Positions 1-7,094 of a DNA stretch of 11,013 bases are shown piece after piece. The notes under the pieces were generated by a model that was not told the DNA's origin, made no database searches, and worked only from the letters and a program-made list of their open reading frames with translations. Source of the stretch: Flavobacteriales bacterium (GTDB lineage: Bacteria; Bacteroidota; Bacteroidia; Flavobacteriales_D; Crocinitomicaceae); contig RFNX01000275.1 of NCBI GenBank assembly GCA_009926905.1, positions 1 to 11,013 on the forward strand. Direction: 5' to 3'. The position numbers and the translations under genes are program-made. Each line of letters opens with the position of its first letter. The stretch's first letter is position 1.

Positions 1-225
1 CACATGTTCTATTAATTTCGAACGAATGGCCATTTCTTCAGCTACAATTGAATTTACAGCAACATAATCAACGGTTTTACTTAAATCATCAGTTGATGCA
101 GCTTCCGAAAAATCAGTTGTGATACTAACGTCCACTTCGTATTTTCCACCAATTCTCGCTTCTTCTTCCAAACAGCCATGGAAAGCATACAACTTAATGC
201 CGTTGACTTCGATTTTATGCTTCAT
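1..225 (-). CDS. folB: Dihydroneopterin aldolase, partial (first 75 residues)
   Basis: This enzyme of tetrahydrofolate synthesis converts 7,8-dihydroneopterin to 6-hydroxymethyl-dihydropterin and glycolaldehyde in the cytoplasm. I translated it by hand from the ATG at 225-223; it stays open to the window edge, so the C-terminal third is missing. The reading begins MKHKIEVNGIKLYAFHG and contains the family pattern HG-x4-E (H16, G17, E22), a Gly plus VDV strand (around 27-33), a Thr-Asp-Asp motif near 45-47, TVDY with Y54, and LIEH with E73. In the Staphylococcus aureus enzyme the Glu22 and Tyr54 equivalents are active-site residues; the catalytic Lys near 100 lies outside the window. The start codon overlaps the end of gltX by 11 nt, so the two are probably cotranscribed and translationally coupled. 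Identity is strong; completeness cannot be judged. Confidence 0.9.
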   Translation of the reverse strand, partial: MKHKIEVNGIKLYAFHGCLEEEARIGGKYEVDVSITTDFSEAASTDDLSKTVDYVAVNSIVAEEMAIRSKLIEHV

Positions 226-1744
226 TGACAATTGCTTGAATAGCTTCTAAACCAATTTCAATACGCGTCACAACTTCGTCTTTACCTAAAAATGCAGCAA
301 TATCAAACATTCCAGGTCCAGCACCAACACCAGTAACACTCAAGCGGAAAGGCAATAAAACTGCACCGATTCCAACTTGTTTTTTCTCCAAATATGCTTT
401 GAACGTTACTTCTATGGTTGTTGCATCGAAAGTAGCTATCGATTTAACTTCTTCCAACCAATCTTGAACCAATTCAAACGTTTCTGTTTTCCATTTTTTC
501 TTAATGGTTTCTTTGTCGTAAGATGCAGGTCTTTCGAATAAATACGCACCGTCAACTAACATATCTTGAACAAATGTTGCACGTTCTTTCATCAAATGAC
601 AAACAGATTTCAATGTTTCGTGACTATACGATTTATCCGTATGTTTTGCTAACAATGTAGCCAACTCATCATCTGAATGCGCTCTTAAATATTGTTGTTG
701 GAACCATTTTGTTTTATCTGGGTCAAATTTTGCACCTGCTTTTGAAACACGCTCTAAAGAGAAAGCTTCAACTAATTCATCTAAATTGAAAATCTCTTGT
801 GTCGTTCCTGGATTCCATCCCAAAAGTGCTAACATATTGATAAAAGCTCCTTTGAAATATCCTTTTTCGCGATAACCTGAATACAATTCTCCTTCAGCTG
901 TAGTCCAATCTGTTGGAAAAACTGGGAATCCTAAACGGTCTCCGTCTCTTTTTGATAATTTTCCGTTTCCATCAGGACGAAGCAACAATGGTAAATGCGC
1001 AAATTCTGGAGCATCCCAACCAAATGCTTCGTACAACATCACATGCAACGGTGCTGATGGCAACCATTCTTCTCCGCGTATGACATGGGAAATTTGCATT
1101 AAATAATCATCAACAATGTTCGCCAAGTGATAAGTCGGCATTCCGTCACTTTTGAAAAGTACCTTATCGTCTAAGTTATTGGTATTTACAACCACCCATC
1201 CGCGAATCAAATCGTGAAAACGAATGTCTTTGTTGCGTGGCATTTTCATTCGAATGACATATTGCGTACCTTCAGCCAATAATCGCTCTACTTCAGTCTG
1301 AGGTAATGTCAATGAATTTTTTAAAGAGGAACGAGTCACGCTGTTGTATTGCCAGTTCGGCATTCCCATTTGTTTCGCTTGCTCACGCATTTTTTCCAAT
1401 TCTTCAGCTGTGTCGAATGCGTAGTATGCTTTGTCGTCATTTACCAATTGCTCTGCATAAGGACGGTACATTTCTTTTCTTTCGGATTGTACATAAGGGC
1501 CGAAATCACCACCCAAACCTGGACCTTCAGTCGGCATAATGCCACACCAATTCATAGCGTCCATGATATAATCCTGAGCTTCAGGGACGAAACGTGTTTG
1601 ATCGGTATCTTCCACACGAATGATGAAAGTACCATTGTTCTTTTTAGCGAATAAATAATTATATAAAGCTGTTCGAACTCCACCCATGTGTAAAGGTCCT
1701 GTCGGTGATGGTGCGAATCTTACGCGTACTGGTTTTTGTGGCAT
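215..1744 (-). CDS. gltX: Glutamyl-tRNA synthetase
   Basis: This class I aminoacyl-tRNA synthetase charges tRNA-Glu with glutamate in the cytoplasm. The 509-residue product has the family's usual length. The catalytic Rossmann fold opens with PSPTGPLHMGG (residues 12-22), the HIGH-type ATP motif in HMGG form. The second ATP signature is KLSKRDG (262-268), equivalent to KMSKS. RVEDTD (43-48) and the RGEEWLPS segment (223-230) are also typical. The C-terminal part is helical, as expected for the anticodon-binding domain. An aromatic-rich insertion just after KLSKR (around 271-305) resembles that of other Bacteroidota GluRS, from memory. The ATG at 1744 places the protein start close to the first beta strand, and a TAnnTTTG box lies 13 nt upstream. 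It is followed by overlapping folB. A discriminating versus non-discriminating activity cannot be told by eye. Confidence 0.97.
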   Translation of the reverse strand: MPQKPVRVRFAPSPTGPLHMGGVRTALYNYLFAKKNNGTFIIRVEDTDQTRFVPEAQDYIMDAMNWCGIMPTEGPGLGGDFGPYVQSERKEMYRPYAEQLVNDDKAYYAFDTAEELEKMREQAKQMGMPNWQYNSVTRSSLKNSLTLPQTEVERLLAEGTQYVIRMKMPRNKDIRFHDLIRGWVVVNTNNLDDKVLFKSDGMPTYHLANIVDDYLMQISHVIRGEEWLPSAPLHVMLYEAFGWDAPEFAHLPLLLRPDGNGKLSKRDGDRLGFPVFPTDWTTAEGELYSGYREKGYFKGAFINMLALLGWNPGTTQEIFNLDELVEAFSLERVSKAGAKFDPDKTKWFQQQYLRAHSDDELATLLAKHTDKSYSHETLKSVCHLMKERATFVQDMLVDGAYLFERPASYDKETIKKKWKTETFELVQDWLEEVKSIATFDATTIEVTFKAYLEKKQVGIGAVLLPFRLSVTGVGAGPGMFDIAAFLGKDEVVTRIEIGLEAIQAIVNEA

Positions 1745-1757
1745 TTTATTTTTTTTG

Positions 1758-1765
1758 CAAAGATA
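1758..1765 (-). promoter_or_regulatory. Candidate -7 promoter box for gltX-folB
   Basis: The minus strand reads TATCTTTG, an exact match to the Bacteroidota -7 consensus TAnnTTTG, ending 13 nt before the gltX ATG. No convincing TTG -33 element is seen 17-23 nt further upstream, so the call rests on the box and its position alone. The implied leader would be only a few nucleotides. Confidence 0.4.
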
Positions 1766-1826
1766 ATAGGAGTTTTAGGAATTGGGACTTTAAGGCATTA
1801 AGATTTTCGGACATTAGGACTTTAGG

Positions 1827-1844
1827 TCCCGATAGCTATCGGGA
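1827..1844. repeat. 18-bp perfect palindrome TCCCGATAGCTATCGGGA
   Basis: The sequence equals its own reverse complement over all 18 bases, with no loop. It sits inside the degenerate repeat tract between two divergent promoters. From memory, palindromes built on CGATAGCTATCG are frequent in intergenic DNA of Flavobacteriia; I cannot check that here. It could be a dyad protein-binding site, a dispersed repeat like cyanobacterial HIP1, or part of a small palindromic element. Confidence 0.6.
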
Positions 1845-1862
1845 TTAGGATTTTAAGAGGGA

Positions 1863-1922
1863 ATGATTTAACGAGGTAATGAGGGAACGATATTAGGACA
1901 TTGAGATTTTATAAGGGAATGA
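1863..1922. repeat. Direct repeat copy 1 (60 bp)
   Basis: This 60-bp stretch recurs 89 nt downstream at 1952-2011 with only two differences (positions 1872 and 1913). The perfect core is 40 nt (1873-1912). Each copy starts with ATGATTTAA and contains ACGATATTAGGACATTGAG. The intervening 29 nt carries a partial third copy of the GGGAATGATTTAACGAG start. Confidence 0.85.
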
Positions 1923-1951
1923 GAAATGAGGGAATGATTTAACGAGTGAAC

Positions 1952-2011
1952 ATGATTTAATGAGGTAATGAGGGAACGATATTAGGACATTGAGATTTTA
2001 TTAGGGAATGA
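1952..2011. repeat. Direct repeat copy 2 (60 bp)
   Basis: This is the second copy of the 1863-1922 repeat, offset by 89 nt, with two mismatches. It is followed by two further degenerate starts of the unit (ATGATTTAACTAGG at 2008-2021 and ATGATTTAACGAGG at 2025-2038), so the region looks like a decaying tandem array. Confidence 0.85.
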
Positions 2012-2183
2012 TTTAACTAGGTTATGATTTAACGAGGAATGGGATAATTAGAAATGACGCAATGTGGGGGCTAGTAAGAAGGGATTTTATTTCCTTGACG
2101 AACATCATGCGCTTTACTGATTTTAATCATATTTAATTGTGAAGTGTTTTTTGAATTTTGTTTTTAGTTAAAATCACTATGAC

Positions 2184-2564
2184 ATGGAAAAAGAATTTAT
2201 TTATGACCAACATGAGAAACACCAAGATTGGTTGAGCAGATTGGAATTTTATAAAGAGGAAATTCAAATTTTAAAAGAACGCTTGCAAGAAATTACATCA
2301 AAAAATAATGCTCCAGAAGTGTTGGTTGATGTGGAACGTTTTCAAAATCAATTCATTGTTCAAAGAAATAACATCGATGAATTGGCGCATTCAATTAAAG
2401 TACACGAAGCGAAAATTGTAAAAGAGATTGAAAAAAATCCAGTAGCTGTTGAACACCGCAAAATGGAAGCACATGTTGAGGAAGAAGATTTTATGATTTA
2501 CTTCGAGAAGAATTTCAGTGAATTAAGAGATAATTACAAGCATTTCGCTGCAAAGTGGATGTAA
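2184..2564 (+). CDS. Small coiled-coil protein of unknown function
   Basis: The 126-residue product is acidic-basic mixed and almost wholly helical by eye. Heptad-like runs of Leu, Ile and charged residues span about 14-40 (LSRLEFYKEEIQILKERL) and 50-85 (the ERFQNQF to VKEIEK stretch), joined by a short NNAPE loop at 41-45. That is the look of an antiparallel helical hairpin. The C-terminus (100-126) is acidic then aromatic (FEKNFSELRDNYKHFAAKWM). There is no signal peptide, membrane segment or cysteine, so it should be cytoplasmic. I do not recognise a named family; similar short coiled-coil proteins occur in Bacteroidota. The start is the first ATG after a stop-rich spacer, with no Shine-Dalgarno sequence. 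It converges with the lipoprotein gene, with only 12 nt between stops. Confidence 0.8.
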   Translation: MEKEFIYDQHEKHQDWLSRLEFYKEEIQILKERLQEITSKNNAPEVLVDVERFQNQFIVQRNNIDELAHSIKVHEAKIVKEIEKNPVAVEHRKMEAHVEEEDFMIYFEKNFSELRDNYKHFAAKWM

Positions 2565-2576
2565 AAGACTTATGAA

Positions 2577-3524
2577 TCATTCCACGCAGTAAAGTGTGTC
2601 ATAAACTGGAGAGTAGCCTACCCAAATTCCTAGACCTCCGCCTTTAATGTTTGATGGAAGATTGATTGGAGTTGCAAACGGGTTTCCTGAATTATCGAGT
2701 TGCGATGCTTTTGCTTTGTAAAATTCGAATCCAGCTTTTCCTAATTTTGAAAGTTTGACAACTACTGAGTCTCCCTGACGAAAAAGACGTTTGTAAGTAT
2801 TGTTTATGGTGCTGTCCTTCTTCTTTTGCGGATTTCCATAGGACAAATCTATTGTCATTCCGTCGAAATATTTGTCACTGAAGTGCGAACCTCCGCCATT
2901 TCCCCTTCTGAAAGTATAATCCAATGGGTTGCCTTCTATTGTAGTATTGATTCGTTTTGATTCCCATCGATAAGCGTCGTATTGATTAGGTGGATCGGCT
3001 AATTTTGCATGCGCATAACCATATTCACCTGTTTCAGGTTCCAATTTCCAAGAAAGTTGTTGCAAAGGAGTTGGGAAAGGAAGGAATGTGGTCGAAGTGT
3101 ATTTTTTATCTTTATATTCAATCAATAAATCATAAGTTTTACCCGAAACACCAATAAGATTTATTGTTGAAAAGAGGTGAATTGGCAAAGTTTGGGCGTC
3201 TTCTAATTCTAAACGCAACATTTCAGCAAACCGTATTTGAATTTCTATTGGAAAATCAGTAATGAGTTTACTTTCAAGCACAAACGTATCGCCATCAACA
3301 ACTACTTTTACAAAAGCGTCAGATACGAAAGAATTGACATAATCACCGATATACGATTCCGAATAGATATTCTGTGCGAGCGACAAAAGTACAATTGGGT
3401 TTCCTCCTGACTCAATTCTTCCTTCAACCACCAATTGTTGTTGATAACCCGGAATGTCAATTTTAACCTCCTTGGTGCAAGAAACTAAAATTAAAATTGA
3501 AAAGAAGAGGTAAAAACTTTTCAT
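2577..3524 (-). CDS. DUF4249-like outer-membrane lipoprotein
   Basis: The protein (315 aa) begins with a lipoprotein signal peptide: Lys2, a hydrophobic core FYLFFSILIL, and the lipobox LVSC with Cys16 as the lipidated residue. The mature part starts with KEVKIDIPGYQQQLVVEGRI (18-37), and the end reads NPFATPINLPSNIKGGGLGIWVGYS (281-305). Both segments match my memory of the Bacteroidota DUF4249 family, which has a beta-rich body and a closing Gly-rich strand. Family members are often encoded beside TonB-dependent receptors; none is present here. The start lies 3 nt after the VOC gene's stop, so the two are almost certainly cotranscribed. The molecular role of the family is not established. 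The only other cysteine is Cys313 near the C-terminus. Confidence 0.8.
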   Translation of the reverse strand: MKSFYLFFSILILVSCTKEVKIDIPGYQQQLVVEGRIESGGNPIVLLSLAQNIYSESYIGDYVNSFVSDAFVKVVVDGDTFVLESKLITDFPIEIQIRFAEMLRLELEDAQTLPIHLFSTINLIGVSGKTYDLLIEYKDKKYTSTTFLPFPTPLQQLSWKLEPETGEYGYAHAKLADPPNQYDAYRWESKRINTTIEGNPLDYTFRRGNGGGSHFSDKYFDGMTIDLSYGNPQKKKDSTINNTYKRLFRQGDSVVVKLSKLGKAGFEFYKAKASQLDNSGNPFATPINLPSNIKGGGLGIWVGYSPVYDTLYCVE

Positions 3525-3527
3525 AAG

Positions 3528-4592
3528 TTATTTCACACGATTTAATCCCATTGCTAGTAACATCCATTTTGGAAGAAATTTACCCGGTTTTCTGTTTTTT
3601 AGATTGATGTACCAACCAATTTTTTTCATCACAGGAACTTTGTGTGTTTCCACAAATTCAATCAATGTTCCGTCTGGATCTTCGATATAAGAAAATCTTC
3701 CACCAGCTTCACCCATGTCAAATGTATCTGAACTGTCAACTGTAAATGGAAAACCTTTAGAAGCACATTCTTTTTTTAGTAAATCCATTCCTTGAACATC
3801 GAAGCATAAATGAATGAATCCCCAATCTCCCCAGAAGCGATTTTCAAATATTTTTCTGCAATCAGTTCTATCAATGGCTTGTACCAATTCAATTTCCGTT
3901 GGACCTAACAATTTTGCGAAAGGACCGATTCGTTCTTTAGAGTGAGACAAACGAATTCTTCTGAATTTCCCTGCTCCACCTTTCACTGCATTTAAGTCGT
4001 CGAATGTATCAGTAACATCGTAATCAATGCGGTCGTAGCCCAAAATATCTTTGTAAAGTACCAACGATTTTTCCATGTCTGAAACGCCTATGATGGTTCC
4101 AGCTGCGCCACCACATTCAGAAGGATGACCAGTCGATGAAAACCAACCTTTTCCTTCCATTACTTGAAACAAATTTCCATTTGGATCTTCAACGAAATAA
4201 GACAATTCCCCAGCAGGATTTTTACTTGGAGCATTCAGTAATTTCGCGCCATTTTGCTTCATGTAATCGTAGGATTTCTGAACGTTTCTTGATTTTATTT
4301 TACAAGCAAACATTCCGTAATCTCCTAATTGTATTTTGAAAGTTGATTTTTCTGTATTGCGACTTGTGAACTGCCAAATCTCAAAACCACCACCACCATT
4401 CATGCTTAAAGCTAATGTGGCAGTTCGTTTGTGAACTGCACCTCCTGTATAATTTATCATGAGTGGAGCCGCTGCAGCTTCCTCAAAAATTCGAACATCT
4501 ACCCCAAATTGTTTACGGTACCAAATCCATATTTCTTGAACGTTTGGAACACCAATTCCCATTTGTTGAATACCACAAATAATTTTTTCCAT
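3528..4592 (-). CDS. Two-domain VOC (glyoxalase-like) family protein
   Basis: This 354-residue protein contains two consecutive vicinal-oxygen-chelate domains, about 5-147 and 163-317, each ending in the repeat signature (ED)P(N/D)G (VEDPNGN at 134-140, IEDPDGT at 303-309). VOC proteins use His/Glu ligands to hold a divalent metal for lyase, isomerase or dioxygenase chemistry. Domain 2 keeps plausible ligands: E235 (EIELV), H261 (FIHLCF) and E312 (LIEFV). Domain 1 looks degenerate: the first-strand His is replaced in QQMGIGV, and the last Glu position is Gln143 (LFQVM), though E71 (FEIW) remains. A basic C-terminal tail (about 324-354) follows domain 2. No signal peptide is seen, so it is probably cytoplasmic. 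The substrate is unknown. It is the first gene of a pair with the DUF4249-like lipoprotein. Confidence 0.88.
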   Translation of the reverse strand: MEKIICGIQQMGIGVPNVQEIWIWYRKQFGVDVRIFEEAAAAPLMINYTGGAVHKRTATLALSMNGGGGFEIWQFTSRNTEKSTFKIQLGDYGMFACKIKSRNVQKSYDYMKQNGAKLLNAPSKNPAGELSYFVEDPNGNLFQVMEGKGWFSSTGHPSECGGAAGTIIGVSDMEKSLVLYKDILGYDRIDYDVTDTFDDLNAVKGGAGKFRRIRLSHSKERIGPFAKLLGPTEIELVQAIDRTDCRKIFENRFWGDWGFIHLCFDVQGMDLLKKECASKGFPFTVDSSDTFDMGEAGGRFSYIEDPDGTLIEFVETHKVPVMKKIGWYINLKNRKPGKFLPKWMLLAMGLNRVK

Positions 4593-4606
4593 GCAATAAA
4601 TTTAAG

Positions 4607-4632
4607 CAAATTTAAAAAATGAATCGAAGCAA
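4607..4632 (-). promoter_or_regulatory. Candidate promoter for the VOC-lipoprotein pair
   Basis: The minus strand carries TAAATTTG (4614-4607), an exact TAnnTTTG match, 14 nt before the ATG at 4592. A TTG at 4632-4630 could serve as the -33 element, but the 15-nt spacer is a little shorter than the usual 17-23. The box alone is the stronger evidence. Confidence 0.4.
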
Positions 4633-4648
4633 TGTAAATCTATCTTTT

Positions 4649-4687
4649 AAAAAGCGGTAAAATTAGAATTTCACTTTGTGTTTTACC
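4649..4687 (-). terminator. Candidate intrinsic terminator after the patatin gene
   Basis: On the minus strand GGTAAAA (4687-4681, overlapping the stop codon of the patatin gene) can pair with TTTTACC (4662-4656). It is followed at once by GC and five T (4655-4649). The 18-nt loop can form an inner CAC-AAA-GTG stem. The stem is 7 bp and A/T rich, so this is a modest terminator. It falls in the only gap (90 nt) between the patatin gene and the VOC pair, which supports separate transcription. Confidence 0.4.
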
Positions 4688-7037
4688 TCACCGCTCTTTC
4701 ATTGAACAAGACGTATCCAAAACTAATTTGAAACGAAAGAGGTTTCGCTTGCTTTGGGAAGTAATTAAGTGTTGCTCGAATTGGACCAAGAGGCGAATGA
4801 TAAATAAAAGAAGTGGCCGCCAACAAAGTGAAATTTTGGTAATTTTTGCTGAATTGGATGGTTCCGTCAGTGTTTTTTTGCAACTGAATAATTGGTTGAT
4901 AAATGTAACCGTCAAAACGCAAATCAATACTTTTCTTAAATGAAAAAACAACATTTGCTCCAACACCAACGAATTGAGACGATCGGTATTCAGGTAAGAA
5001 AAAAGTTTCAGCATCAGGAAGTAAACTGAAAGATGGCATGGACAATAAACTGGCTGTATAATTAGCAAATACTGATTGGCTGTTCATCATTGCTTTTCCG
5101 TGAATACCTAAGTGAAAATGTTTTTTATTGATGATAAACGATTGAAATTCAGCTTGCAAACTGATCCAATCGTGGTTTTTTGTTACGGTATCTTTTATAA
5201 CTGAAGTTGAACCAGGTGTTGTGTTTTCAGTTCCATTTACATATTTCGCTTTCACTTGAAAGAAATGTCCTTTGTTTGCGAATTGCTTTTTGTTCAATGA
5301 ATTTTGAGTGAATTCCCAAGTGACTGCTGAACCGTAAAAAATAGTTTTGTCTGTTGTGTCTTTATTTGTAAAAATGGAAGTTTGGTAATATTCATCGTCG
5401 AGGTAGAAATAACGATAATCAATACTCGTTTTTGAATTATTACCAATTGGTAATTTTAATTTCATTCCTCCATAAACTTCGTTTTGAATCAAGAAAGAAG
5501 GTTTCACATCTTCAAAAAATGTTGCAAAACTTCGGAAATAATCCCAACGATTCATTGTGAAGTAACCTGAAACCGAAACAGGAAAAACAGTCGGTACTTC
5601 TATATTGAAATCCGTTTTCACAGAGCCATAAAATTTACCAAAATACGATTCTGCATGAAGCGAGTATGCCAATGCACCAATGTTGCGATAAGTCAAACCT
5701 AAATATCCTGTGTTTATGGAGCGCGAAGAAAAATGTCCACCGATGTCAACTTTAAAAACTTTCGCTTTTGAAACATTTAAGTTCAGGTTGTAAGTCGTGT
5801 CTTTTTTCAATATGATTGTCGGAAACATGTAATCAATTTGCGAAGTCGCGTACAATCTAAAAAAGCGTTTTGTCAATTTGTCTAAATCCAATATTTCGCC
5901 TTGTTTATCACGAATCATCGATTCACGAACGTATTTAATGTCTTTCGATTTGTCGTTGAAATTGGTGATCGAAGAAACACGAATCGCAGGAATGGAAGCT
6001 TTAAATTGTGCGCGTTTTACAGCTAATTCTTCCTTAGTAATTTTACGTTCAACATATACATCAATGGAATCCAAATACTTAATCGTTGCGTTGTAACCAT
6101 CGTCAATTGCTTCTTGCACCTTATTAAATTCAAAAGTACCAACATTCGTTTTAGGCTCAATCATGATTCCTTCTGAACATGGTAAACTGTAATTCGTTGG
6201 AGTTACTAACATTGTACTTACTAAACCAAAAAAATCACGCTCATCAATTGCTTTTGGATTACCAGAAACGTTGCTTCCAATCAAGTAATCGGGATGAAAA
6301 TCGGTGTACATAATATCGATTGGAAAATTGTTGTACAGACCACCGTCGAATAACACAACATTGTTCACTTTAATTGGATTCACATACATCGGATAAGTCA
6401 TCGATGCACGCACCGCTTCGTTCAAAGGACCTTTGGAAAAAACAACACTTTTCTTGTTCACTATATCCGCAGCCACACAGCGATAGGGAACAAATAATTT
6501 ATTGAAATCCCCACCAAAAGCGGCACTTGTAGCTCCCATTATGCGCATCATTTCAAAATCTAAATACGAAGGCGTGATGAGGTTTAGCGGAATTGATTTT
6601 CTTAAAATACTGTCTTTTGCAAACGAAAAATTCACCAAACTTGCATTCGTTTCTCCTTCTCGAAACAGAAATCGTTTGTCAGCATCCACTTGTCCTGTGG
6701 TCATCAATTGGAATTGTTCACTAAGCACGTATTGTTCCATTTCTTCAGGCGAAAAACCACACGCATACAAGCTTCCAACCAAAGAGCCTGCTGATGTTCC
6801 TGCAATGTAATCAATGGGAATGCCACGCTCTTCCAAAGCTTTGATAACACCGATGTGTGCGACACCTGTGGCACCACCACCGCTCAATACCAATCCAACG
6901 CGCTGTTGTGCACGAGAAATAAGGGGAAATACTGAAAATATTATAAGAAATAGCGTAGAAAAACTTTTCAAATTCGTTCTTTTGCACAAAGTTAGCCGTT
7001 TATCTCTGAATTGAAAATTCGAAAGTGTTAAAACCAT
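4683..7037 (-). CDS. Patatin-like phospholipase with POTRA and outer-membrane beta-barrel
   Basis: The protein (784 aa from the ATG at 7037) combines a secretion signal (hydrophobic core about 26-41, cleavage after SRA at 41-43), a patatin lipase domain (about 46-325), a POTRA-like linker (about 350-425) and a C-terminal 16-strand-type barrel of the BamA/Omp85 superfamily (about 428-784). The patatin part has the oxyanion glycine loop GGGATG (53-58), the nucleophile elbow GTSAG with Ser82, and the catalytic Asp in DGG (231-233), so the Ser-Asp dyad is intact. The layout resembles PlpD-type (type Vd) proteins, which expose a phospholipase through their own barrel. The loop has A-T where many relatives have a basic residue. 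A TTG at 6971-6969 may be the real start, giving a compact signal peptide (see findings). It is divergent from the RNA methyltransferase gene. Confidence 0.92.
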   Translation of the reverse strand: MVLTLSNFQFRDKRLTLCKRTNLKSFSTLFLIIFSVFPLISRAQQRVGLVLSGGGATGVAHIGVIKALEERGIPIDYIAGTSAGSLVGSLYACGFSPEEMEQYVLSEQFQLMTTGQVDADKRFLFREGETNASLVNFSFAKDSILRKSIPLNLITPSYLDFEMMRIMGATSAAFGGDFNKLFVPYRCVAADIVNKKSVVFSKGPLNEAVRASMTYPMYVNPIKVNNVVLFDGGLYNNFPIDIMYTDFHPDYLIGSNVSGNPKAIDERDFFGLVSTMLVTPTNYSLPCSEGIMIEPKTNVGTFEFNKVQEAIDDGYNATIKYLDSIDVYVERKITKEELAVKRAQFKASIPAIRVSSITNFNDKSKDIKYVRESMIRDKQGEILDLDKLTKRFFRLYATSQIDYMFPTIILKKDTTYNLNLNVSKAKVFKVDIGGHFSSRSINTGYLGLTYRNIGALAYSLHAESYFGKFYGSVKTDFNIEVPTVFPVSVSGYFTMNRWDYFRSFATFFEDVKPSFLIQNEVYGGMKLKLPIGNNSKTSIDYRYFYLDDEYYQTSIFTNKDTTDKTIFYGSAVTWEFTQNSLNKKQFANKGHFFQVKAKYVNGTENTTPGSTSVIKDTVTKNHDWISLQAEFQSFIINKKHFHLGIHGKAMMNSQSVFANYTASLLSMPSFSLLPDAETFFLPEYRSSQFVGVGANVVFSFKKSIDLRFDGYIYQPIIQLQKNTDGTIQFSKNYQNFTLLAATSFIYHSPLGPIRATLNYFPKQAKPLSFQISFGYVLFNERAVR
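6987..7015 (-). promoter_or_regulatory. Candidate promoter inside the annotated 5' end of the patatin gene
   Basis: The minus strand reads TAACTTTG at 6994-6987, an exact TAnnTTTG match. It is preceded, after an 18-nt spacer, by TTC (7015-7013) in place of the TTG -33 element. The box lies downstream of the ATG at 7037 and 15 nt upstream of an in-frame TTG (6971-6969). If active, translation must begin at that TTG and not at the ATG. Confidence 0.45.
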
Positions 7038-7094
7038 GCTAATGTTGATATAATTTTCTGTGAAACGAAGGCAGAAACATTAAAGATTGAAAAA

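Larger units (their letters stand above)
1745..2183. other. Repeat-rich spacer between divergent genes
   Basis: This 439-nt region separates gltX (minus) from the coiled-coil gene (plus). About half is degenerate repetition of short words such as ATTAGGAC, GGACTTTA, GGGAATGA and TGATTTAACGAGG. It includes one long direct duplication and one perfect palindrome, listed separately. Roughly 2045-2183 is non-repetitive and should hold the promoter for the plus-strand gene. The best box there is GAATTTTG at 2153-2160, one mismatch from TAnnTTTG. I see no open frame that looks coding and no RNA gene. Confidence 0.7.

Noticed and set aside
1306..1654. Two overlapping plus-strand open frames within gltX
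   Set aside because: They are antisense to conserved GluRS sequence and show no recognisable domains.
1863..2038. CRISPR array
   Set aside because: The repeats are too long and degenerate, spacing is irregular, there are no unique spacers of constant length and no cas genes.
2153..2160. Promoter box GAATTTTG for the coiled-coil gene
   Set aside because: It has one mismatch to TAnnTTTG and no TTG at a suitable distance upstream, so it is not listed as a separate feature.
2565..2576. Shared bidirectional terminator between the convergent genes
   Set aside because: Only 12 nt separate the stop codons, and no inverted repeat spans the junction.
4688..5068. Minus-strand 126-codon frame overlapping the patatin gene
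   Set aside because: It is an out-of-frame shadow of the barrel-coding region; the barrel frame has the family signature and continues to a proper stop.
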